Assembly (NCBI GenBank): GCA_945888535.1
Contig: CAMDAN010000024.1
Location: forward strand, 1 to 26,616
Reading direction: 5' to 3'
Length of the DNA: 26,616 nucleotides
Source of the DNA: Bordetella parapertussis
GTDB lineage: Bacteria > Pseudomonadota > Gammaproteobacteria > Burkholderiales > Burkholderiaceae_C
Shown here: positions 1 to 5,810 of the stretch, one piece after another
Numbering within the stretch: position 1 is the first letter of the stretch
Layout of the letters: every line of letters begins with the position of its first letter
Program-made: the position numbers and the translations under genes
Notes under the pieces: generated by a model
Seen by the model: only the letters and a program-made list of their open reading frames with translations
Told to the model about the DNA's origin: nothing
The model's database searches: none

Positions 1-660
1 AAACACGGTTCGAATCAGGTTTTGTTTGCGCCGTCGCGTATCGATGCTGTCTTTGTCTCGGATTTGGTTGCGTGGAGACAGGTGCAAGTGCCGACCCATT
101 TCAAAGCTTCCCCAGCGGTGAAAGTCCTGAGACAGGTCGCTGTAATCCACACAGGTGTTGAGCGCCCAAGCCCGGTACGCGGTGACGATGGTTCTTCGGC
201 CCTTTAAATCGAGCTGGAAAAACTGGTACTTGGCATCGCGCGCATAGTGTGTGCCTCTGACCCGGGCAGCCTCCCACGCCTGCAGCAGAGCGTTTTGGGC
301 CTGTGCCGACTCCAAGTACACCGGAATGGCTAAGCAAACCATGTGCGGGCGTTGCGTCACCAGATCCGCATTGACCAAGATCTCCACCCCAGAGCTTAGA
401 AACTTGATGAACTCCATCTCCAGTTGGGGGGAATCAAACAGCCTTGCACCGTTTTTTTGCCACCAATGTACAAAGCAGTCGTATTCAAACACATCACCAA
501 AATCTTCCCAAACCTTGACCAGTCGCGGGTCTTGGCAGCGTCCCTTTTGCTGGCAACACCACCAGTAGTCTTTGCTGCACCTTAAAAAAGCCATCCACCA
601 AAAGTACAAACTGGCTTGAACTGCAAGGTGTGCCATGGGCTGATTGCGCTGCAAATGCAT
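1..660 (-). CDS. Tryptophan-rich protein of unknown function (3' end off the window)
   Basis: An open minus-strand frame runs from an ATG at 660 to the left edge without a stop (220 codons visible). AGGAGA sits 7 nt before the ATG, a good ribosome binding site. The protein is rich in Trp and Cys near the N-terminus, with three Trp-Trp pairs (residues 21-22, 33-34, 66-67), a cluster of Cys at 28, 35, 36 and 42, and a W-E-D-F-G-D-V-F stretch at 51-58. The visible C-terminal part is basic, with an R-R-R-K run near 209-212. No signal peptide or membrane segment is evident. I do not recognise the family. It is divergent from the gene at 800 across 139 bp and belongs to the accessory block next to the integrase. 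The frame and RBS support a real gene; function is unknown. Confidence 0.8.
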   Translation of the reverse strand, partial: MHLQRNQPMAHLAVQASLYFWWMAFLRCSKDYWWCCQQKGRCQDPRLVKVWEDFGDVFEYDCFVHWWQKNGARLFDSPQLEMEFIKFLSSGVEILVNADLVTQRPHMVCLAIPVYLESAQAQNALLQAWEAARVRGTHYARDAKYQFFQLDLKGRRTIVTAYRAWALNTCVDYSDLSQDFHRWGSFEMGRHLHLSPRNQIRDKDSIDTRRRKQNLIRTVF

Positions 661-705
661 GGGTGTCTCCTGTTGAAACAAGGAAGGAACCCAAAAAATA
701 TAAAG

Positions 706-717
706 CATGGCGCCATG
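706..717. promoter_or_regulatory. Perfect 12-bp palindrome in the divergent control region
   Basis: CATGGCGCCATG reads the same on both strands and lies between the divergent genes starting at 660 and 800. On the minus strand a TATATT-like -10 candidate lies just downstream of it (about 697-702), so the palindrome would fall in the promoter spacer, a usual place for a repressor to act. The regulator is not known. Confidence 0.35.
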
Positions 718-799
718 GCACGTCTTTTTATAGCCTTTGCTCCTAGCCTTGGGGCCGCAGTGCATGTCGCCTGCATTAACCCCGTAAAAGGAGATTGCG

Positions 800-1828
800 A
801 TGCAATTAACCAATGGCGCTATGAAATCCAGCGCACCACCACCCCCAATGGGCTCTGACATGGTGATTCACGAATACAACGACAAGGAACTTGAAACCTT
901 TGATCTGAGTTCATTTGTGATCTCTGCCGTTAACAAGGAAAAGAGCACCAAGACTTCGGCCAAAGACGTCCGAGCGCAGGAAGTGCAGAAGTTTCTCAGC
1001 GAAGGCACTGACCTTCACAAGCTTGGAGAAAGGTACGAAGTGGAAGTGGTCGAGCGCGGACATAAATCGCTCTACGAGCTGTTGGCCTCGATTTACAGCC
1101 TGGCTCAGCGCATCGATGACAGCCCACTCAAAGACAAGATCGTGGATGCCATTCGCATAGAGCTCAAAGATAACCACAGCATCAAAATACTCACCAACAG
1201 CACGCCGATTTCAGCCATGGTGCGCTATGTGATTCGAGCTGACAAAGCCAATGCCAGTCGCTACGTCAAAGTCCTGACCGTGGCGCGCGAGGAAAACATC
1301 GCGGCCAATGAACTGGCGGCCTACATCACACGCCGCGGCGGTGTGAGCCAAATCCAAGAAACCGAAGCGGTGTACCTGACCAAGAAAAAAGGCGACAAGT
1401 ACACCAAAGAGCGCACAGCTTTAATTCGCGAGTACTTTGAACTGGTGGGGGTGTCTTCCAAAGAGGACTTCACCTACAAGGGTGAGGTGTTGCGCCACAA
1501 AGCAGACAAAGAAACCGATGCAGAAACCTCCAGTTTTTGCGTCTTTGTAGCCCACTACGTCGGCGGCGAAGAGTACAAGATGGTCAACGCCAACGATCTG
1601 GGTCGCAGCTATGAAGACAACTTGGTCAAGTTCATGGGCAAGGAGTTCCCCAGTGACCCCTATGTGATTGAAGTGGGACTGCGCAACTTCAAACGGCAAC
1701 TGTCCTTGGATGAGAGCCAGCCCAAGGCCTTGCGCGAAGCCATGGTCCGCCAATTGGCCATTCCCATGCGCAACAAACGCATTGATGTCATTGAAATGGA
1801 AAAACCCACCCATGACATTGAGGAGTAA
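800..1828 (+). CDS. Hypothetical protein, 342 aa, accessory region
   Basis: The ATG at 800 is preceded by AAAGGAG with good spacing, so this start is preferred over internal ATGs at codon 8 and beyond. The protein is charged and predicted cytoplasmic, with no signal peptide or membrane segment. A short proline-rich stretch (about residues 13-16) is followed by a mainly helical, Lys/Glu-rich body. A Tyr/Lys-rich block near 194-205 and an acidic C-terminus are the only other features that stand out. I do not recognise the family. It is followed 73 bp later by the 163-aa gene, probably in one operon, with a hairpin between them. It sits in the element next to the tRNA-Asn integrase. A role in maintenance or regulation of the element is possible, but nothing in the sequence shows it. 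Confidence 0.8.
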   Translation: MQLTNGAMKSSAPPPPMGSDMVIHEYNDKELETFDLSSFVISAVNKEKSTKTSAKDVRAQEVQKFLSEGTDLHKLGERYEVEVVERGHKSLYELLASIYSLAQRIDDSPLKDKIVDAIRIELKDNHSIKILTNSTPISAMVRYVIRADKANASRYVKVLTVAREENIAANELAAYITRRGGVSQIQETEAVYLTKKKGDKYTKERTALIREYFELVGVSSKEDFTYKGEVLRHKADKETDAETSSFCVFVAHYVGGEEYKMVNANDLGRSYEDNLVKFMGKEFPSDPYVIEVGLRNFKRQLSLDESQPKALREAMVRQLAIPMRNKRIDVIEMEKPTHDIEE

Positions 1829-1843
1829 ACCCGGTCTTGTCGT

Positions 1844-1869
1844 CAGTCAGGGCCTTGCAGCCCTGACTG
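1844..1869 (+). repeat. Perfect 10-bp stem hairpin between two unknown genes
   Basis: CAGTCAGGGC (1844-1853) pairs perfectly with GCCCTGACTG (1860-1869) around a 6-nt loop. No run of T follows, so it is not a classical intrinsic terminator. It may be a processing or stabilising stem, or a weak attenuator, between the 342-aa and 163-aa genes. Confidence 0.6.
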
Positions 1870-1901
1870 GCCTCATTTGTTACAACTTAGGAGATTGATT
1901 T

Positions 1902-2393
1902 ATGACAACCTACCTCATCATCCCCAGAAAACCCAATGACCCTGGCACGCATGCCAGCGAATCCTTGGAAGAAGCCGCTTGCCAAATCGCCAAAGAGTTG
2001 ATGCGGTTTCGCGGCACTTACGAAGAACTGATGGCCTTTCGTTCGGACAGCCCCAGCGCTGGACTTGCCGCTGTGCAGGACACGATTCTGTGCACGATTG
2101 ATCTAGATCCCGAGTCCCAACAGGTCTGGATCAATGATTACTGCGATATCAAAAGCAGTTTGGAGGAGTTTGAGAGCATTCGCTCCAGAGCGCAGTTCAA
2201 CTTAGAAAACACACTCACAGAGATGAGTAGCCGGTTTGCTGAGAGTGAGGCTTTCAACGCCATCTGCCCCGAAGATGAAATCAATATCGACAGCGCAATG
2301 AGTGAGCTCGATGAATCGGGGGTGAGCTACAGGCTTAACAATGCTGTGCGCAAACTCTATCAATTTAAGGAAATTGAAGGCAGCTTGGTCTAA
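1902..2393 (+). CDS. Acidic hypothetical protein, 163 aa
   Basis: The ATG at 1902 follows TTAGGAGATTGATTT, a clear ribosome binding site. The protein is strongly acidic, especially in its C-terminal half (runs rich in Glu/Asp around residues 124-139), and has no membrane segment or signal peptide. I do not recognise a domain. It is the second gene of a likely two-gene operon with the 342-aa gene. It ends 25 bp before the end of the convergent 162-aa gene, so the two opposing transcription units of this element meet here. Small acidic proteins in mobile elements include DNA mimics and antitoxin-like proteins, but no specific evidence points to either role. Confidence 0.75.
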   Translation: MTTYLIIPRKPNDPGTHASESLEEAACQIAKELMRFRGTYEELMAFRSDSPSAGLAAVQDTILCTIDLDPESQQVWINDYCDIKSSLEEFESIRSRAQFNLENTLTEMSSRFAESEAFNAICPEDEINIDSAMSELDESGVSYRLNNAVRKLYQFKEIEGSLV

Positions 2394-2418
2394 ACAGGCC
2401 GGGCAGGGCCGAGGCGTT

Positions 2419-2907
2419 TCAAACTGTTCGGGTTGTCAAGGCAATAAAGGACAGTTGTTTTTCGAATTCAATGCAGGCCATTTGCGCAGCCATGGGATTT
2501 TTGCCTGCATTGATTCCCAATTTAAAAGTCTCGCCTGCTGTGGTGATTCGCACCTTGACCACGCCCGCTGGGCTTTTAAATTGGTAAGTGACATCCGCTC
2601 TGGGCAGATGCTCCCGTTCATTAACAATCAAGGTGATCTTTTGTTTCACAAACTCTTGCAGCTTGGGACTGAGGTTCCAGGCTGTGTTGATTTGTGACTG
2701 GTAATCAGCTATGGCCTCTTTAACCACCGCCATGGTGCCCGCAGGACCCACCTTGGCAATCAGGGGCAGCTCAGCGCTCAAGTCCTCCTTTTGCTGCAAC
2801 CGCCACTTGATTCGCTCATAGTAAGAAATAGCCAACACCCCAGCCTTCATCTTTGCGATGGCTTTTTCGGCATGGGTTTCAAAGTACTTTGAGAGTTCTA
2901 AAGTCAT
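2419..2907 (-). CDS. Hypothetical protein, 162 aa, downstream of the integrase
   Basis: The frame opens at the ATG at 2907, the only standard start codon between here and an upstream in-frame stop inside the integrase gene. No Shine-Dalgarno sequence precedes it (the upstream bases are C-rich), so translation may depend on coupling or be weak. The protein is slightly basic and mixed helix/strand in character. It has a Tyr-Tyr pair at about 29-30 and a C-terminal half rich in beta-type residues, and no signal peptide or membrane segment. I do not recognise it. It lies 67 bp behind the integrase gene on the same strand and is probably cotranscribed with it. That makes an accessory role for the recombinase possible, though unproved. 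Confidence 0.7.
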   Translation of the reverse strand: MTLELSKYFETHAEKAIAKMKAGVLAISYYERIKWRLQQKEDLSAELPLIAKVGPAGTMAVVKEAIADYQSQINTAWNLSPKLQEFVKQKITLIVNEREHLPRADVTYQFKSPAGVVKVRITTAGETFKLGINAGKNPMAAQMACIEFEKQLSFIALTTRTV

Positions 2908-2974
2908 GGAAGGGGTTGGGTACGGTTTTTCGGTCGTGAGGGCAGGTGAGGGTGGATGCTGGTTGTGGAACGAG

Positions 2975-4357
2975 TTAGGAGGCTAGTTTGCGCTTGCCAT
3001 TGAGGCGGTTCTCAAAGTCTTGCGTCATTTCTGGGTTTTGTGCAATCAAGGGCATGGTCATTCCTGTTCCCATCTGCACCAGGCTCAGGATGTTGTTGTT
3101 GGCCATTTGTGCTGCCATGATGGCCTTGATCTGAGCGCCTTCACTGCTGCCTCTCTCATCCACAACACCCGCAAACTGCTTGGCTTTCATGAGCGGGGTT
3201 AAATGGCTGTAGTGTTTGGTGATCATCAGGACCGAGGTGCCCATCTGCTCTGCTAAATCGTGAATGGGAATACCTTCCAACAAACGCTGGGTGGCGTAGT
3301 AGTGGCGCAGACTGTACAAACTGCGCTCCTTGCCCGATACAGGGCAGTACAGCAGTTGCACATCTTCTAGCCATTGTCTAAAGGGTTTGTTCAAGTTGTC
3401 TGGCACCGAGCCATCACTCAAACGGAATACGCGCTGGGGCACCCGTTTTTTTAGTACCTCCTCCAGCGTCATGCCCGCCAAGTCCGGACTGAGCTGGCGT
3501 AGGCGCTCTAACAGCAGCCAGCAGCTGTTGTGGGCTACAAAGTTACGCGCACCGCGCTTGCCGCGTTGTAGACGGAAATGCAGCACGGGTTGCCCATCGC
3601 GCACCTCAACGTCAATGTGTCGCCACTCCAAGAACTCAGCCTCGGTGCCTGCCCGCATGCCCGTTGCGGCCATGAACGGCACGTAGATGGCAAGCAATGT
3701 CCGGATCATTTTGGTTCGCGCAGTGCGCCCATTCAAGATGAACTGGGCGGCGTACTTCATCATGACTTCAAGCTCTTCGTGGCTAAATTCTGCCCGTCGA
3801 TCACTCTCTGGCCCGGTGTTTTTGGTAGAAGGGCGGGCATATTCGGTCATATAGCCACGCTCAATGGCTTCATCAAACACCTGGTTCAGCGCGGCGTTGT
3901 GGTTGTTTTGGGCACTGCCAGAGAGCTCACGGCCGACTTTTTGACTCCTCCAGCGATGAAACTCTGAGATCACAGCGGGCTTGATACTGTCAATGTTGTA
4001 GTTGCCGTAGAAGGGGATCAGGTACAGCTTGATGGCCGACACATAGTCTCGGGTGCTGGGCTTGGCTGTCTCGGCCTTGATTTCGGCTTCCATTCTGTGC
4101 AGAACGACTTCAGCCACAGGTTTGAACTTTTTACTGATGACAGGGCGACCTTCCTCGTGGTCAAACGTGGCCTTCATCCACATGCGTTCAGCAATGCGTG
4201 CAGCCTCTTTGACATCGGCTGTATCTGTGCTGCGACGGAACCAAGTTTTAAGTGCATCTAGCTTGTAGTGGGCTTGCCACTTCTTGCTGTCCACGCGACG
4301 CACCAGCCTAATCAGCTCAGGCTTGACTATGACAGTTTCATCAGTGGATACACGCAT
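2975..4357 (-). CDS. Tyrosine recombinase / phage-type integrase
   Basis: This 460-aa protein would cut and rejoin DNA at an attachment site, integrating and excising the element. The N-terminal part (about 1-185) fits arm-binding and SAM-like core-binding domains. The catalytic domain follows, with box I around A-T-G-M-R (Arg235), box II L-R-H (Arg351, His352) and the nucleophile in H-Y-S-H-L (Tyr383). The His usually three residues before the second Arg is Tyr348 here, and the usual G-H before the nucleophile is G-T (373-374). I have the impression that both changes recur in this type of integrase, so they need not mean loss of activity. About 75 residues follow the Tyr. No Shine-Dalgarno sequence is seen before the ATG at 4357. 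The gene points away from tRNA-Asn, the usual arrangement for a tRNA-targeting integrase. Confidence 0.9.
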   Translation of the reverse strand: MRVSTDETVIVKPELIRLVRRVDSKKWQAHYKLDALKTWFRRSTDTADVKEAARIAERMWMKATFDHEEGRPVISKKFKPVAEVVLHRMEAEIKAETAKPSTRDYVSAIKLYLIPFYGNYNIDSIKPAVISEFHRWRSQKVGRELSGSAQNNHNAALNQVFDEAIERGYMTEYARPSTKNTGPESDRRAEFSHEELEVMMKYAAQFILNGRTARTKMIRTLLAIYVPFMAATGMRAGTEAEFLEWRHIDVEVRDGQPVLHFRLQRGKRGARNFVAHNSCWLLLERLRQLSPDLAGMTLEEVLKKRVPQRVFRLSDGSVPDNLNKPFRQWLEDVQLLYCPVSGKERSLYSLRHYYATQRLLEGIPIHDLAEQMGTSVLMITKHYSHLTPLMKAKQFAGVVDERGSSEGAQIKAIMAAQMANNNILSLVQMGTGMTMPLIAQNPEMTQDFENRLNGKRKLAS

Positions 4358-4409
4358 TACAGCAGTGTAAAGTCAGTTTGATAGAAAAGCAACCAGGGGC
4401 AGCCTAACA

Positions 4410-4431
4410 AACCGTGTAATAACCGTGTAAT
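4410..4431. repeat. Two perfect tandem 11-bp repeats between integrase and tRNA-Asn
   Basis: AACCGTGTAAT occurs twice back to back (4410-4420 and 4421-4431), in the 125 bp between the integrase start and the tRNA 3' end. Short direct repeats at this place are typical of arm-type sites for an integrase or sites for an excision factor. They could also be an operator for the integrase promoter. No protein is shown to bind them. Confidence 0.5.
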
Positions 4432-4443
4432 TGAGAAGTTAAA

Positions 4444-4473
4444 TAAAAACAACGAGGTAAGTCGTTGTTTTTA
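4444..4473 (-). terminator. Probable intrinsic terminator of tRNA-Asn
   Basis: A 12-bp stem (4444-4455 with 4462-4473) around a 6-nt loop starts 9 nt beyond the tRNA 3' end on the minus strand and ends in a T-rich tract on that strand. The stem is A/T-rich at its base, so termination may be moderate. It lies between tRNA and integrase and would limit read-through into the integrase gene. Confidence 0.6.
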
Positions 4474-4482
4474 AAGGGGTTT

Positions 4483-4558
4483 TGGCTCCTCGACCTGGGC
4501 TCGAACCAGGGACCTACGGATTAACAGTCCGGCGCTCTACCAACTGAGCTATCGAGGA
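4483..4558 (-). tRNA. tRNA-Asn (anticodon GTT)
   Basis: A complete 76-nt cloverleaf is encoded on the minus strand. The acceptor arms TCCTCGA/TCGAGGA pair fully, the D-arm has the usual AGCTCAGTTGGTAGAGC, the anticodon loop CTGTTAA gives GTT, and the T-arm carries GGTTCGAGCCC. The discriminator is G and the CCA end is encoded. It reads Asn codons AAC and AAU. The integrase gene begins 125 bp beyond its 3' end, so the 3' half of this gene is the likely attachment site. A TACAAT -10 candidate lies on the minus strand at 4642-4647, with no good -35. Confidence 0.97.
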
Positions 4559-4768
4559 ATAAATTTGGTTTTAGCTAGCAAGAAAATTGCTTCTAAACGT
4601 TGTTTAAAGCAGCAAGCTCTTGCCGAATTTGCTAGCCTTTGATTGTAGCAAAAAATTTAGGCCGTCTTCTTGTACAGATCTAGCGATTAAAAAGAAACAG
4701 AAACAAATCAAATCGCAGTGATAGGTGTTCTGAAATGCTTCAGTGCTTCACTGCTTACTTCCCGCCAA

Positions 4769-5443
4769 TTACTCCGTGAGCCTCAATGCGGTGGGTCTAG
4801 TGAATCCCGCGATCGCAAGGGCCAGATCGTCAATTGATTTGGCGTGGATAGGGTCTTCAAGATAAAAAAGCAAGTCTTGCGAGTACCACCCGTAACTGAG
4901 CGCATGAGCCATGCGTGCTACGGAAGAAATTTTGTCTTCGTCAATTTTTGTCGAGGACAGCCGAAACGCCGCACTCCACATCTGCGTGAATTGCTCATGG
5001 ATTTTTTGTAGTGCTTGGGCGGAGGAAATTTGTCTTTCCAAAAGCAAAAAGGCGTGCCACTCTTTGGGCCGAGAAAAGCTGATATGAATAAATGTATTTA
5101 AGATTGCCTTCACCATGACGGCTGCAGGTTGTCCTGCATTTTTTGAGACTGTGGCTTGTAAAAGCGTGGCGCTGTCTTTACAGCGGTTGTTAATCGTTGC
5201 GGCTGCAAGTGCACGCAAGTTGGGGTAATAGTCGTAAAAGGTTCCGATCCCAACACCTGCGACCGAGACCACTTCTCGAATGGTGGTTTTTTCGTAACCT
5301 TGGTCTAGCAAAATCCGAACAAAGGCTTCTTGTAGCGCCGTTACGGTCACTTGAGAGCGGCTCTGAACAGGCTTTGCTCGCTTGAGAGAAGACGTGTTTT
5401 TTGCACCATCGGGGTGCTTATTCAAAATCCGAACACTACTCAT
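4769..5443 (-). CDS. TetR/AcrR-family transcriptional regulator
   Basis: This 224-aa protein has a TetR-type DNA-binding domain: after a basic, disordered-looking N-terminal extension of about 30 residues, a helix-turn-helix spans about 53-75 (T-T-I-R-E-V ... G-V-G-I-G-T-F-Y-D-Y-Y). The rest fits the helical ligand-binding and dimerisation domain, which differs between family members, so the ligand cannot be named. The ATG at 5443 has only a weak ribosome binding site; the extension makes a later start possible, but no better one is seen. It is divergent from the short AraC-like ORF at 5505 across 61 bp and probably controls itself and perhaps that ORF from the shared region. TetR proteins usually repress efflux or catabolic genes; none lies directly beside it. 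Confidence 0.9.
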   Translation of the reverse strand: MSSVRILNKHPDGAKNTSSLKRAKPVQSRSQVTVTALQEAFVRILLDQGYEKTTIREVVSVAGVGIGTFYDYYPNLRALAAATINNRCKDSATLLQATVSKNAGQPAAVMVKAILNTFIHISFSRPKEWHAFLLLERQISSAQALQKIHEQFTQMWSAAFRLSSTKIDEDKISSVARMAHALSYGWYSQDLLFYLEDPIHAKSIDDLALAIAGFTRPTALRLTE

Positions 5444-5494
5444 GGATATTTCAAATAAACTTAGTTATATAAATTTACCACCATTTTGATGGGA

Positions 5495-5509
5495 ATCATT
5501 AAAAATGAT
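5495..5509. promoter_or_regulatory. Inverted repeat overlapping the start of the AraC-like ORF
   Basis: ATCATT (5495-5500) and AATGAT (5504-5509) form a perfect inverted repeat with a 3-bp centre, in the 61-bp gap between the divergent tetR-type gene and the AraC-like ORF. Its size and place fit a regulator operator, but it is short and AT-rich, so chance is possible. Confidence 0.3.
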
Positions 5510-5810
5510 AATTCAATTCCAGTCCGGCGCTAAGCCACAGACTTCTGAGCAACAGTTGGAAAAACTGTGTGCGTGGATTGATTCACATATTGATGAATCC
5601 ATCGGATGGCCTGAATTGACTCAGCAAAGCGGTTTAGATTTCAACAGTATCCAGTATGTCTTTTCTCGCTATAAATCCACCACACCGATGACTTGGATAA
5701 GAAATCGCAGGCTTGCACTTAACGAGATAAAAAAGAAGTCACTTAACGCCGTGGCTTATCAAAATCTAGTCGCCAAATCAGAATCAAGGTTCGCTAGCCA
5801 CGCCCAGTAA
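5505..5810 (+). CDS. Short AraC-like half-domain protein, possibly a gene remnant
   Basis: The 101-aa product matches the first half of an AraC-family DNA-binding domain. Residues about 19-70 give the first helix-turn-helix (E-L-T-Q-Q-S-G-L-D ... F-S-R-Y-K) and the start of the linker helix (T-P-M-T-W-I-R-N-R-R-L). The second helix-turn-helix, normally with a G-F motif, is missing and is replaced by about 30 unrelated residues. The N-terminal sensing domain of full AraC regulators is also absent. The ribosome binding site is poor. The ORF overlaps the 3' end of the convergent reductase gene by 27 bp. It could be a decayed regulator or a small stand-alone DNA-binding protein; the missing half favours decay. 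Confidence 0.5.
   Translation: MIIQFQSGAKPQTSEQQLEKLCAWIDSHIDESIGWPELTQQSGLDFNSIQYVFSRYKSTTPMTWIRNRRLALNEIKKKSLNAVAYQNLVAKSESRFASHAQ

Larger units (their letters stand above)
1..4482. mobile_element. One end of a tRNA-Asn-associated integrative element
   Basis: The stretch left of tRNA-Asn holds a tyrosine recombinase gene beginning 125 bp from the tRNA 3' end and four other genes with no recognisable housekeeping function, in two strand blocks. Tyrosine-recombinase islands commonly insert into the 3' end of a tRNA gene with the integrase beside it, and this layout fits. The tRNA is intact, including an encoded CCA, as expected when the element restores the tRNA 3' end on insertion. The other end and the second att copy lie off the left side, so element size and cargo are unknown. 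Right of the tRNA the genes look like ordinary chromosome. The island call is inference from layout; the integrase and tRNA are read directly. Confidence 0.6.

Noticed and set aside
7..16. GGTTCGAATC, a tRNA T-arm-like sequence near the left edge
   Set aside because: No acceptor stem or CCA follows on the right, and it lies within the good minus-strand coding frame ending at 660, so it is not a tRNA or a clear att copy.
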